Assembly (NCBI GenBank): GCA_951813395.1
Contig: OX638356.1
Coordinates: 1,591,340-1,655,339, forward strand
DNA: 64,000 nt
From: Longimicrobiales bacterium
GTDB taxonomy: Bacteria; Gemmatimonadota; Gemmatimonadetes; Longimicrobiales; Gaopeijiaceae
Reading direction: 5' to 3'
The first letter of the stretch is position 1; each line of letters starts with the position of its first letter. The notes beneath the pieces were generated by a model, which saw only the letters and a program-made list of their open reading frames with translations, was not told the origin of the DNA and did no database searches. The position numbers and the translations under genes were made by a program. Of this stretch, positions 55,379-64,000 are shown piece by piece.

Positions 55379-56446
55379 ATGGACCGAGGATTCCGGGTCG
55401 AGTTCTTGCGCAGCCTGTCGGTGCGATGGGTCCCGTTGCTGATCGCGCTCTGGGCCGGGGGATGCACCCAGTACGGAAGCGAGAGACCGCCTCCCCAGGC
55501 CTACTATCGCACCGGCAGCCCGAGCCGCGACATCTCGAACGACCTGGAGCGGATCCTGGAGTCCGTCGTGCAGATCCGAGTGGTCGCGAAGTACGTGACC
55601 TACGTCTTCTCCAGCGAGGAGGCTCCAACTGTCGGTGAGCTGCGTCGCTCGAGGGCGCTCGAGGGTGCGGAGAGCGCTCGCACCATCGATCGGTCCCGCA
55701 CCGCCACCGCCGTCCTGGTCTCGAGATCCAATCGTCGCCTCGTCTTGCTGACTGCCGGCCACGCCGTACACGTACCCGACTCGGTGGCGGAGTTCTTTGG
55801 TGACGAGGAAGGGGAACTCGCCGACGCCCCCGCGTCCAGACGAGTCCGGAGCGTCGGCATCCTCGGCTCCCGGGAGAATTTCGTGGTCGGGCTCCCCGGC
55901 CTCGAGCCGTTCACGGTGCTGATCCACGACCCGGAGCGAGACCTGGCGTTTCTGGGGATGCAGTATCCGCGAGATGCGGATCTCGCCGACCCGAAGGTGC
56001 TTTCGGTGGAGCCCGGGGATTCGAGAAGGCTCTCTTGGGGCTCCCACGTCTACATGCTGGGGTATCCGGCGGGATACCGGATGGTCGCCCAGGGCATCGT
56101 CAGCGATCCAGAGGTGGATTTGGCGGCATCGTTTGTTGTGGGCGGCTTGGGTCACGAGGGAATGAGCGGGGGTCCAATCTTCGCGGTCAGAGGGGACGAC
56201 GAGAGCCTGGAATGGGTCGGAGTCGCTCGAGCTACCGCGGTGACCACGCAAGAGGAACTCGTGCCGGAGAAGGATCTTGAGGTCCGTGATCCCTGGGTCC
56301 CCTACAAGGGACCGATCTACTTGAGGCCTGTGTCTCGTCCCCATCTCGGAATCACTCTCTCGAGGTCGATCCGACAGATTCGAGCGTTTGCGGACGAGAG
56401 CCGTGACCGGCTTCGCGAGCTGGGGTATGCTCTCCCCGATATCTGA
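55379..56446 (+). CDS. trypsin-like serine protease, lipoprotein
   Basis: A 355-residue protein from ATG 55379 (GAGGAAGGG upstream). Lipobox WAGGC (Cys29). The chymotrypsin-fold triad is visible: His128 in LTAGHAVHV, Asp188 in PERDLAFLG and Ser263 in GHEGMSGGPIF. The frame runs upstream to 55226 but that part overlaps the divergent gene's start. No PDZ domain follows; the C-terminal 70 residues are unassigned. A membrane-anchored periplasmic protease, perhaps for quality control or signalling. Confidence 0.83.
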   Translation: MDRGFRVEFLRSLSVRWVPLLIALWAGGCTQYGSERPPPQAYYRTGSPSRDISNDLERILESVVQIRVVAKYVTYVFSSEEAPTVGELRRSRALEGAESARTIDRSRTATAVLVSRSNRRLVLLTAGHAVHVPDSVAEFFGDEEGELADAPASRRVRSVGILGSRENFVVGLPGLEPFTVLIHDPERDLAFLGMQYPRDADLADPKVLSVEPGDSRRLSWGSHVYMLGYPAGYRMVAQGIVSDPEVDLAASFVVGGLGHEGMSGGPIFAVRGDDESLEWVGVARATAVTTQEELVPEKDLEVRDPWVPYKGPIYLRPVSRPHLGITLSRSIRQIRAFADESRDRLRELGYALPDI

Positions 56447-56496
56447 GTCTGAATCCCGCTGGTCCTTGGGTGTCGGGCCCGGATCCGGGAAGTCCA

Positions 56497-57738
56497 CTAC
56501 TCCTCTCCGCTGGATCCGGACCGGAACGCCCTGAAGACGCGGTCGGCGATGGTGGCGGCCAAGGGAACGCCGACCGCGACCACGAGCTGTCCGAAGATCT
56601 CCTGGACTCCGGACTCGCTCTGATTGGCCTCATGCGGAGTGGCGAAGAAGAACCCGCTGAGCATCGGGACGCTCGTCAGCAAAAGCGTCTTCCCGAACAC
56701 GCCGTTGCTCCACTCGGTCTTTCCGAAGAAGTTCGCGCCCAGGGCGGCTCCGGCCAGCGGGACAACGAACGCGGCAGTGGATGCCAGCGTCGCCTTGGGG
56801 CCGTGGCATTCGCTTCGCCGGACCTCGTTCAGGGGTGAGCAGTGACTCGTGAATCCGAGCGTGAGGGCGAGCCCCCCGGCCGTACCGAGTGCGGCTCCCG
56901 CAAACGTTTTGGCCCACGGATGGTCCCCCGGCTCGAGATTCCAGTTGTACCGTCGCATGCTGAACACGGGGGGAAGCTCCGCGTCAGCGGCTTCCGCCCC
57001 CAGGCGTCGCGTCTCGATGATGATCGCTCCTGACCCCGTGCCCGTCCCGTAGCGGGTGGCAGCATCCAGGGCGCCAAGCACCTCCAACGATGCGACCTGC
57101 TGGGGTGGGGTCCGATCGAGGTACTGGAGCGGCGAGCCGATCCGCACCCCGTCCACGACCACCACGGGCGGGTTGCAGCGCGTGGAACCCTTCGGCCGAA
57201 ACTCGACGCACCTTACCCCGCTTGCGGTGGGCTTGCCGCTCACCGTGATCCCGGTCACGCCCCGTTGGAGGATGGTCGCCAGGTCGTCGCCGGGACCCTG
57301 GCTCCGCCGGATCTCATCTCTTGTCATGCGGTTCACGCCCGTTCCCCGGCCGTCCGAGGCTCGCCGCTCCCGCGCCCGAACGGACACCGCCACCGGTTCC
57401 AGTTCGACGGCGTCGGACGTCACCAGAAGATTGAAGTCGAGGTTCCCCGACTCCGGCACCTGCAGTGTGTCCGAGTCTTCGACGTTTTGGTGGATCACCT
57501 CGAGGACGTAGGTGCCCGGCTTCACGCCCCTGAGGGATACGAGACCCAGAGAATCGGTGAACGCGTAGTGCCCGGTTCCCCGCAGCTGCACGAGGGCGCC
57601 CCTCACCGGCTCGTGCCGGCGCGAGTCCAGAATTCTGCCAGTAAGGTCGGACCCCTCCTGGCCGTAGACGCCGAGCGGTCCCCCCAGGAAGAGAGCAAAC
57701 AAAATACAGGCAACCTGATGAACGACGGGCGTACGCAT
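56497..57738 (-). CDS. carboxypeptidase-regulatory plus plug domain protein with C-terminal hydrophobic segments
   Basis: A 413-residue protein. Signal peptide (MRTPVVHQVACILFALFLGG...YGQ), then a carboxypeptidase-regulatory-like domain (DLTGRILDSRRHEPVRGALV, VKPGTYVLEVIHQN). A receptor plug at about 125-240 follows (DDLATILQRGVTGITVSG, PPVVVVDGVRIG, then VASLEVLGALDAATRYGTGT and GAIIIETRR). Instead of a beta-barrel, the C-terminal 150 residues hold four hydrophobic glycine-rich stretches, such as FAGAALGTAGGLALTLGF and FVVPLAGAALGANFFG. It is the last gene of the third SusC/SusD operon, 32 nt after SusD. The role is unknown; it may be an accessory to the receptor. Confidence 0.7.
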   Translation of the reverse strand: MRTPVVHQVACILFALFLGGPLGVYGQEGSDLTGRILDSRRHEPVRGALVQLRGTGHYAFTDSLGLVSLRGVKPGTYVLEVIHQNVEDSDTLQVPESGNLDFNLLVTSDAVELEPVAVSVRARERRASDGRGTGVNRMTRDEIRRSQGPGDDLATILQRGVTGITVSGKPTASGVRCVEFRPKGSTRCNPPVVVVDGVRIGSPLQYLDRTPPQQVASLEVLGALDAATRYGTGTGSGAIIIETRRLGAEAADAELPPVFSMRRYNWNLEPGDHPWAKTFAGAALGTAGGLALTLGFTSHCSPLNEVRRSECHGPKATLASTAAFVVPLAGAALGANFFGKTEWSNGVFGKTLLLTSVPMLSGFFFATPHEANQSESGVQEIFGQLVVAVGVPLAATIADRVFRAFRSGSSGEE

Positions 57739-57770
57739 GGAACACCCCGCCCGATGCGTTCGGAAGCGTC

Positions 57771-59099
57771 TCAAGGGATCCGTTCCGTGATCGCGCCCTC
57801 GTTGCGCGGCACCGGGAAGCACGTGGTGTCCCCAAAGCGCTCGCCGTGAACGTCCACGCCATCGGGCCAGGCCGAGCCGGGCTCGCCCAGGAACGGAATC
57901 TCGAACTTCGTGCCCCGCCACCGATTGTGATCGAACATCCGGTGTCCGCTTTCGGCGAAGAACTCTCTGTTTCGCTCCTGAATGACGTGTCGGATCACGT
58001 CGTCCCCGGTCGGGATGTCCTCTACGGTGACGGGAGGGATCCCGGCACGCTCGTGGAACTCATTCAAGATTTCACGGGCCCGATCCAGATCGCCGCTCTG
58101 CGCCGACGCATCGGCGATGAACATCTGGGCTTCCTCCCAGGAGGCGAGGAGCATGTCCTCATCGAACGACCGGTGTTTGTTGGCCAGCGCGACGTGCTCG
58201 GTGACGAAGTCGAACGACAGCTCGCCGGTGAAATTCACCTGGATGCGGGGATCGGGCATGCCCTTCCACTCCACATTGTGGTAGTTCTTCGTGACGTTGC
58301 CCCGTCGGGCCCCGGCATCCTCGCCGAGTCTGTCGAAGGTCGCGTTCTGTCTCCGCCCGGGGTTTGCGTCGCGGGTGACCAGGAACTCGAACCCCTCCGG
58401 CACCATGGCCGCGTCGGCGATCGCTCCCTGGAAGTCCTCCAGGCCGATACGTGCCCGAGCCCGGCCCACCCGCGCCATGGTCTCGAACCTCGTCAACCCG
58501 GCCGCACTGGCGGCAGCGAGGGCCTCGGTGAACTCCTGCTCTGCCAGGGTAAAGAGCGCCGACGCGCCGAGGACGTCCCCTCCGTCGACTGGAGATCCGC
58601 ACATGCCTTCGGCCAGTGCGATGAGGGGCCATGGCCCATACGCCTTGATCGTCGCGAGCAGCTCGGCCTTGTTTGGCACCTCCTCGGCGGAGAATCCCTC
58701 GATCCTCTCGGCGAACTCGATGTGCTCCTGGTACGTCGTGTGTAGCGGAGTCCAGTTGCCTTCGATGTAGAACTGAAAGCTGGGATCGAAGAGCCGGAGT
58801 CCGTGGCGCTTCGTCTGTCGGTTTCCGGACCGCTGGTCGTACTCGTCCGAGTGGTGGGCAGCCACCTCGCTATACTGCGACCAGGCGTATTCCAGGTTGC
58901 CCTGGATCGAGAGTGCCAGGGTCTCCGCGTTGGACGGTCCCAGATCGGACTCCGTCACGTTGCCCGGCAGGGACACGTCCAGCAGGTCCGCACACCCGAC
59001 AAGTGCAAGAGGCACCATGAGAATCGCCACACGCTTGAGTCCACTCGGCATCCCCTTCCACGGCGTCGTATCTCGTTGATTGGTTCGCTTCCCGTACAT
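57771..59099 (-). CDS. SusD/RagB-type outer-membrane lipoprotein (third)
   Basis: A 442-residue lipoprotein: GGAG upstream of the ATG, a rather long charged leader, lipobox LVGC (Cys36), then ADLLDVSLPGNVTESDLGPS. Mid-protein TPR-like helices (MARVGRARARIGLEDFQGAI) and the C-terminal RNREFFAESGHRMFDHNRWR followed by FGDTTCFPVPRNE match SusD relatives. Partner of the SusC encoded 61 nt upstream. Confidence 0.87.
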   Translation of the reverse strand: MYGKRTNQRDTTPWKGMPSGLKRVAILMVPLALVGCADLLDVSLPGNVTESDLGPSNAETLALSIQGNLEYAWSQYSEVAAHHSDEYDQRSGNRQTKRHGLRLFDPSFQFYIEGNWTPLHTTYQEHIEFAERIEGFSAEEVPNKAELLATIKAYGPWPLIALAEGMCGSPVDGGDVLGASALFTLAEQEFTEALAAASAAGLTRFETMARVGRARARIGLEDFQGAIADAAMVPEGFEFLVTRDANPGRRQNATFDRLGEDAGARRGNVTKNYHNVEWKGMPDPRIQVNFTGELSFDFVTEHVALANKHRSFDEDMLLASWEEAQMFIADASAQSGDLDRAREILNEFHERAGIPPVTVEDIPTGDDVIRHVIQERNREFFAESGHRMFDHNRWRGTKFEIPFLGEPGSAWPDGVDVHGERFGDTTCFPVPRNEGAITERIP

Positions 59100-59160
59100 T
59101 TTTCGCTCCTTCTAGAACCAGTTTTGTCAACGTTGGTCGATTGTCTTCGGACGACCTCCC

Positions 59161-62100
59161 TCAGAAGGTCAAGCTGACCGCGAGCTTCATGTGAAGGTTG
59201 TTGGGCCAACCCTCATGGTGCACGGCCTGCAGCCCGTTCGCGGTCCCCATGACCCGCTGCTCGGAATCCAGGGTCTTGAGCCCGAACTTGTCGCTCTGAG
59301 CCCGCCAGATCCACCCCACATTGAACGCCGAGAGAGTGATTGAGCCGTTGTTGGCGCCGGTCGACTCGATCCAGCTCTCCGGCAGGTGATACTTGGCGGA
59401 GAGGCGACGCAGCTTCGCGAAATCGGCGTCCACGAGTCCGGCCTGGTTGATTCCCTCGTTCCCCAGCTCCTGCATGGCAAGTAGCAGGGGCTCCGTGCGC
59501 TCCAGGATGGCGAGCGAGGAGTTGACGAAGACGTGGGCCCCGGAGAGGTCCGTGTCGATCCGCGTGGCGCCGAACTTGGCGTCCACCTGGCCGGCAATCT
59601 CCAGGTCGCCCTCCAGCAGCGAGATGGTGGCGGTTCCCGAGACGACGTGTGAAGACACGGGAGTGCCGCGGTAGACTTCGGGCGCGTCTTCGCAAGGCAC
59701 CGGCCCGCCGCCGCCCCGGGAGAGGTTGGTCGTGCCGGGAACGATGGGACCGCCCTCGCACATGATGTTCGTGGCGCGGGCTTCGGGCGTTCCGATCCCG
59801 TTAATGATGTCGGCCGAGACGATCTTCTTGAGGAAGATGGCTCCCAATGGGAATCCTTCGACGAAGCGCTGGTGTCCCCAGTCGGTCGTCGGATTCGAGC
59901 CGTGGAGCTCGACCGGCGGGAGTCCTCCGAGGCTCACCACCTTGTTGTCGTTGTAGGAGAAGTTCATCCCCAGGTCGAGTCCGACAGGTCCTTCCGTGCC
60001 CCGAAGCGCCTGCCATTGGGCGCCGAACTCGACCCCCTTGTTACTGGTCTTGCCCAGATTCTGCCACTGGGTGCCCCCGAAGCCCAAAGACGGCCTCACG
60101 AGGACCTGGATGAGTGCGTTCTCGCGGGTCTGGCTGTAGTAGGTCGCCTCGAGGGTGAGGCGCTGGTCGTAGAAGACGCCGTCGAAGCCGGTTTCCCATT
60201 CCTGTCCCACCTCCGGCTCCACGGCCGAGTTTCCAATATTGTCCCGTGTGATCGTTCCCGCGCCCCCGGGACCACTCACCGGCCGATAAGTACGAACAGC
60301 GGCGAAGGTCGATGGCTGCTGACCCGCCTTGCCCCACGCCCCCCGGAGCTTGAGTTGGTCGATCCAGTCCTGGTTCAGCATGAACTCCTCCTCCGAGAGG
60401 ACCCAGCTCGCGCTGACCTTGGGGTACGTCACCAGCTCGAAGTCCTGCCCGAACGCCGAATTGTCGTCGGCGCGGACGGCGCCGGTCAGGAAGAGACGAT
60501 CCTGCCACGAGATCTTCTCCTGGACATAGACGCCGGCCGTCTTGTTCTCCAAGAACGCCTCGTCGGCCCACAGGTTAGCCCCGGAGCCCACGGTCTCGAG
60601 TGTGGAGATCGGGAAGTTCCGGCCGCTGGCGTCCACGGTGGCCATCGCCCTTTTGTAGAACTGGAGCCCGGCGGAGGTGCCCAGTCCAATGTCCTCCGTG
60701 AGGTCGATCGAAGCCGTGGCCGAGTAGTCGACGCTGTAGTTCACCTCTTCGGCGAACCGGACCTGCTTGCTGCCTCCGGGCCTAAAGTGCCCCGACACGT
60801 CGTCAGGAAGAGGCGTGTAGAGCTCATGGTTGTTGATGTCGACCCAATCCGCCCCCACCGTCAGCCGGGAGTTGAGCCAGTCCCGGGGGCGGTGGGTGAT
60901 CGTCGCATTCGCGATCTGGCGGTTGATCTGCTCGCCTCCGTGCACGAAGTCGACGATCGCATGCGGCGTGTAGGCGAAATAGCCGCGCACCCCGGTCGGG
61001 TCGTCCAGAGCGGCCCCACCGCTCCCCGGCTCGCAGGTGGGCGCGGGACATGCGAAGGTGATACCCAGGCTCCACGGCTGATTCGACTGGTTGCTTCGGG
61101 AGTTCGACCAAACGATGCCAAGCCCCAGGTGGACGCTGAAGCGTTCGTTGGGAGTCCAGTCGATGTTGGCACGGGTGTTGAACTGCTCCATCCAGGAGTC
61201 CTTCGTCACGCCCTGCTCGTCGCTCCAGGAGCCCGAGAAGAAGTAGCGCACGTCCTCGGATCCACCGCGAAGGTTGACGCTATACAGCTGGGTTGCTCCC
61301 TTGCGGAACCACGTCTGTCCGAACCGCTCGCGGTCGTTCCGCAGGACGTTGACTCGCACGATCTCCCCAGGCGTGCAGTCGCTCTCGGGGAAACCCTGGC
61401 AACGATACCCGACCCCCACGTCGTAGAACTCCTCACCGCTGGCGAATCCCGGAAGCGACATGAAGCCCGCTTCCACCTTCGCAGTCATCGTGGCGGGACC
61501 GGTCGAGCCCGTCTTCGTGATGATGTTGATGACGCCGTTCGAAGCCTCGGTTCCATACAGGGTCGCCGCGGACGGGCCCTTCACCACCTCGATCGACTGG
61601 ATCTCGTTGGGATCGATGTCGTTGAGCCGTATCGGTCCGTCTTCGCGATATGACGTTCCTGGTCCCTCCGACCTTGAGTTGCTCACCCGGACGCCGTCGA
61701 TGTAGATGAGGGGCTCGGAACTGAGCGCGATCGAGGCAGCGCCCCGGATCCGGATGTTGGCCGGTGCCTGGGGTCCACCGCCCCCGTAGGAGAACTCGAC
61801 CCCCGGTTCCGAGCCGCTGAGGATTTGGCTCACGTTGTTGACGGCGGAGTTCTCGACGAGCCGCTCGGCCTGGATCTGACCGATGGCGTTGCCGAGCGCG
61901 CGAACCCGCTCGGCGCCGGGCGTCCCGGTCACGACGATGCTCTCCAGCTCGAACGCGGTCTGCCGCAGCCGGAAATTCACCACCGTGGGACTGGTCGCGG
62001 AGACGTCCACGGTCTGGGACGCGGCGCCGTAGCCGATCCTCTCCACCGTCACCGTTTGGGTCCCCTCCGGCACCTCGGTCACAAGGAAGCGGCCCTGGGA

Positions 62101-62391
62101 GTTGCTCAGAACGCCCCTCCCGGTACCCTCGACCAGGACCTGGGCGTCGGAGACCGGATTGCCGGACTGGACATCGACCACCGTGCCGGTCACCGTGCCC
62201 ATCTGCTGGGCCGCTCCCGGCGTTACGGCCCCGGCACCCACGAAAACGAGTGCTATGAGGCCTTGGAGGCCGGGACCGACATGCCTGACAATGCACCGGA
62301 TTGCGCTGAACCACGTGCAGGTCATCTCGCTCTCTCTTGCTTTGGGTTCGTTTCGATCGGAGTGAGCAGGGTTGGGATCACGGCATCGCAT
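59161..62391 (-). CDS. SusC/RagA-type TonB-dependent outer-membrane receptor (third)
   Basis: 1076 residues from ATG 62391, which has AGGAGG at 5-nt spacing. ATG 62325 (MTCTWFSAIRC...) would give a more usual signal peptide and 1054 residues. After the signal (ending TPGAAQQ) come a carboxypeptidase-regulatory domain (GTVTGTVVDVQSGNPVSDAQ), the plug (VSQILSGSEPGVEF, IRIRGAASIALSSEPL, YIDGVRVS, VKGPSAATLYGTEASNGVI) and the barrel ending VSLTF. First gene of a three-gene operon with SusD and the plug-membrane protein. A 340-nt leader separates it from the candidate promoter. Confidence 0.92.
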   Translation of the reverse strand: MRCRDPNPAHSDRNEPKARESEMTCTWFSAIRCIVRHVGPGLQGLIALVFVGAGAVTPGAAQQMGTVTGTVVDVQSGNPVSDAQVLVEGTGRGVLSNSQGRFLVTEVPEGTQTVTVERIGYGAASQTVDVSATSPTVVNFRLRQTAFELESIVVTGTPGAERVRALGNAIGQIQAERLVENSAVNNVSQILSGSEPGVEFSYGGGGPQAPANIRIRGAASIALSSEPLIYIDGVRVSNSRSEGPGTSYREDGPIRLNDIDPNEIQSIEVVKGPSAATLYGTEASNGVINIITKTGSTGPATMTAKVEAGFMSLPGFASGEEFYDVGVGYRCQGFPESDCTPGEIVRVNVLRNDRERFGQTWFRKGATQLYSVNLRGGSEDVRYFFSGSWSDEQGVTKDSWMEQFNTRANIDWTPNERFSVHLGLGIVWSNSRSNQSNQPWSLGITFACPAPTCEPGSGGAALDDPTGVRGYFAYTPHAIVDFVHGGEQINRQIANATITHRPRDWLNSRLTVGADWVDINNHELYTPLPDDVSGHFRPGGSKQVRFAEEVNYSVDYSATASIDLTEDIGLGTSAGLQFYKRAMATVDASGRNFPISTLETVGSGANLWADEAFLENKTAGVYVQEKISWQDRLFLTGAVRADDNSAFGQDFELVTYPKVSASWVLSEEEFMLNQDWIDQLKLRGAWGKAGQQPSTFAAVRTYRPVSGPGGAGTITRDNIGNSAVEPEVGQEWETGFDGVFYDQRLTLEATYYSQTRENALIQVLVRPSLGFGGTQWQNLGKTSNKGVEFGAQWQALRGTEGPVGLDLGMNFSYNDNKVVSLGGLPPVELHGSNPTTDWGHQRFVEGFPLGAIFLKKIVSADIINGIGTPEARATNIMCEGGPIVPGTTNLSRGGGGPVPCEDAPEVYRGTPVSSHVVSGTATISLLEGDLEIAGQVDAKFGATRIDTDLSGAHVFVNSSLAILERTEPLLLAMQELGNEGINQAGLVDADFAKLRRLSAKYHLPESWIESTGANNGSITLSAFNVGWIWRAQSDKFGLKTLDSEQRVMGTANGLQAVHHEGWPNNLHMKLAVSLTF

Positions 62392-62728
62392 ACGGTCCTC
62401 CTCTATGCTTGTGACGGTAGGATCGGGCACATCTATGAGGTTTGGAGCGCCGGAAACCGGGCTCCCCATGCTCGCTCCGATGCACTGCGCGAAACGATGG
62501 GCCCAGGACGGGATCGGTTCTCGCCACCGAGTTGGAAGCTGAGACCCAAGGAGGCGAAAGGGATGCTCCCGGAAGGGAGCGATCATGCTTTGAGAGTTGG
62601 CCGGGAGGAAGCTGGGCCGCAAGCGTCGCCCTCGAAGGCGACAACTCACATCAATCCTGCACCCTGCCATCCTGCTTCCTTCCTACGCCGAATTCCATCC
62701 GACTGCCTGGATGGAACGCCAACGGCTA
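62392..62728 (-). other. long structured leader upstream of the third SusC gene
   Basis: No credible gene on either strand. Read on the minus strand it contains hairpins GTCGCC/GGCGAC (near 62625-62642) and GCTCCC/GGGAGC (near 62566-62581, GGAA loop). It could be a long 5' untranslated region. No known riboswitch was recognized. Confidence 0.35.
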
Positions 62729-62757
62729 ATTATAGGGGTCGAATCCTGACTGCGCAA
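62729..62757 (-). promoter_or_regulatory. putative promoter for the third SusC/SusD operon
   Basis: On the minus strand, TTGCGC (62757-62752), a 17-bp spacer and a perfect TATAAT (62734-62729). It points toward the SusC gene and lies near the end of the adjacent insertion element. Confidence 0.5.
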
Positions 62758-62782
62758 GCGTCGTTGCCAGTTCTGTGTGAAA

Positions 62783-62826
62783 CCAAAGTAGAAATGTCCG
62801 GGGTTTGTCCAAAGTAAGAATGTCCG
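62783..62826. repeat. direct repeats at the end of the insertion element
   Basis: CCAAAGTAGAAATGTCCG (62783-62800) and CCAAAGTAAGAATGTCCG (62809-62826) differ at two positions. Repeated end motifs like this serve as transposase-binding sites in several rve-type elements; here they lie 89 bp beyond the transposase stop. Confidence 0.6.
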
Positions 62827-62849
62827 CCTCTAGAGTTGGGATTTTGGGG

Positions 62850-62885
62850 CCTTGGTGGGAGGGCGCGCGCGCCCTCCCACCAAGG
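62850..62885. terminator. perfect 36-bp palindrome downstream of the transposase
   Basis: Arms CCTTGGTGGGAGGGCGCG and its exact complement, no spacer, 29 bp after the transposase stop. There is no T-run on either side, so it may insulate the element from read-through rather than act as a classical terminator. Confidence 0.45.
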
Positions 62886-62914
62886 TGACCCCCTCCGCGG
62901 ATATCCCAGCCGCT

Positions 62915-64000
62915 TCACCGGTCCTTCCCAGCAGTCTCGTCGCGCTCCCGCGCCTTCCGCTTCGCGGCAGCCAGCCGGACATCGTTCTCGAAGCCCCGCC
63001 GCCAAGGGTGGTTCGGCCGGGGCTTCGGCGGCGAGGACTTGGCCCTCGCAGGCTTCTCGGGCGTGGGCGCCGGACGGGGCCTGGGCCGTGCTCGCCCCAA
63101 GCACTCGGCCTCCAGATACCGGTCTGCGGCGCGGATGCGGGTCTCCCCGTTGAGCCGCAGTTCCACGACGACCGAACTCCCGGGCGATACGTGCACGGCC
63201 TCCCGCTCCGGGATCTGCCAGTACACATTGCGGAAACGGATCGTGAAGTCGCGCTGGACCTCCCGTGTCTCCGTCTCCGCGAAGAGCGCCTCCAGGTCCA
63301 CCCCGGGCGGCAGCGGCCGGTGCGCGTCCATGGGATCGCGCGGCTCGACCGTGAAGCGGTCGTTCCAGAACGGTGTCCACCACTCGGTCAGGAAGCGGTT
63401 CGCCCCGCCGAGGGTGTCGATGCCTGCGACCCGCATCTCCTTGATCAGCCGGTCCTGCGCCGTCCCGAAGCTGCGCTCGACCCGGCCCTTCGCCTGGGGA
63501 GAACCTGCCAGGATCACCTCGACGCCCAACACGTCGAGCCCCCGCGCGATGATCGTGTCCGTCCGCTCCTCCTTCCTCGACAGCCACTGTCCGAAGTGCC
63601 CGGCATGGTCGGTGTAGACGGCCAGGGGGCGGCCGTGGCGGCGCAGATACCCGATGATCGCCCGCCGGTTCTCCGCTCCGTCGTCGCGCTCGACGAACCG
63701 CCCCATCATCAGGCGGCTCGTCGCGTCGTCGTGGATCGAGATCAGCACGCACTCCCCCGCCCGGTCCTCCAGCCACCGGTGCACCGAACTGTCCCACTGG
63801 CCCAGCTCCCCCAGCGCCGCCCGCCGCTCCCGCCGCCTGCGGTGCTTCGCACGCCTTCGCCGCCGCTCCCACAGACCATCGGCGAGCATCCAGTTCCGCA
63901 GCGTCTCCACGCTTACACGCACGCCGAAGGTCCGCTCCAGGTGCTCGGCAAGCAGCGTCGGCCCGAAGTCCCGGTACAGCGGATCTCTCGCGACGGCCAT
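62915..64000 (-). CDS. rve-domain transposase (ISNCY-like), 5'-partial
   Basis: 361 residues are visible to the window edge. The protein starts within an ISNCY-type sequence (YRDFGPTLLAEHLERTFGVR, then VSVETLRNWMLADGLWERRR), so the N-terminal helix-turn-helix lies beyond 64000. The integrase-core DDE residues are in GQWDSSVHRW, VYTDHAGHFG and AKGRVERSFGTAQD. The C-terminal region has RFRNVYWQIPE and a basic proline-rich tail. It seems intact as far as it can be seen. The element's left end is probably near 62770-62783. Confidence 0.85.
   Translation of the reverse strand: MAVARDPLYRDFGPTLLAEHLERTFGVRVSVETLRNWMLADGLWERRRRRAKHRRRRERRAALGELGQWDSSVHRWLEDRAGECVLISIHDDATSRLMMGRFVERDDGAENRRAIIGYLRRHGRPLAVYTDHAGHFGQWLSRKEERTDTIIARGLDVLGVEVILAGSPQAKGRVERSFGTAQDRLIKEMRVAGIDTLGGANRFLTEWWTPFWNDRFTVEPRDPMDAHRPLPPGVDLEALFAETETREVQRDFTIRFRNVYWQIPEREAVHVSPGSSVVVELRLNGETRIRAADRYLEAECLGRARPRPRPAPTPEKPARAKSSPPKPRPNHPWRRGFENDVRLAAAKRKARERDETAGKDR

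Overview
The window is GC-rich and densely coded. It carries three SusC/RagA-type TonB-dependent receptor plus SusD/RagB-type lipoprotein pairs, four secreted S9 prolyl-oligopeptidase-like peptidases, several secreted amidohydrolases, three lipoprotein or secreted six-bladed beta-propeller proteins and many signal peptides and lipoboxes. SusC/SusD pairs in a high-GC genome, next to DPP-IV-like peptidases and imidazolonepropionase-like amidohydrolases, point to Gemmatimonadota or a related heterotrophic phylum. This is inferred from gene content only; no rRNA is present.

Layout. 1-4.7 kb: the start of a gamma-glutamyltransferase, an ankyrin protein, a beta-lactamase-type serine hydrolase and a propeller lipoprotein. 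4.7-17.5 kb: an alpha/beta-hydrolase gene split into two halves 11.8 kb apart. Each half abuts a copy of the same group II intron (5140-7194 and 15001-16988). Between the introns lies a 7.8-kb segment with a truncated transposase, tRNA-Leu, an amidohydrolase, a SusC/SusD pair and a hypothetical gene. 17.5-34.3 kb: an S9 peptidase, a second amidohydrolase, an orphan BrnA antitoxin with a BrnT stub, a second SusC/SusD pair, a plug-only lipoprotein, an esterase, a DUF1569 protein and two S9 peptidases.

34.4-44.5 kb: a Tat-type amidohydrolase gene interrupted by an 8.4-kb integrative mobilizable element (35789-44231) bounded by an 11-bp core repeat. The element has a tyrosine integrase at its right end, a ColE1-like mobilization module (mobC, relaxase, and two genes nested inside the relaxase), an IS630 copy inserted at codon 2 of mobC, a decayed hsdR fragment, a secreted Cys-rich peptide and a propeller lipoprotein.

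44.5-64 kb: a third propeller protein, a YtrA-type GntR/ABC/permease operon with its operator, a PLP decarboxylase, another S9 peptidase, a TolB-propeller/CehA-like metallohydrolase, a trypsin-like lipoprotein, a third SusC/SusD operon ending in an unusual plug-domain membrane protein, and a partial rve-type transposase.

Taken together, the chromosomal genes look like equipment for taking up and degrading peptides or modified amino acids: outer-membrane import (SusC/D), periplasmic peptidases, amidohydrolases and gamma-glutamyltransferase. That role is inferred. A palindrome, CTAAAC-N6-GTTTAG, recurs at four places with a fifth degenerate copy and is probably a regulator's operator or a small dispersed repeat.
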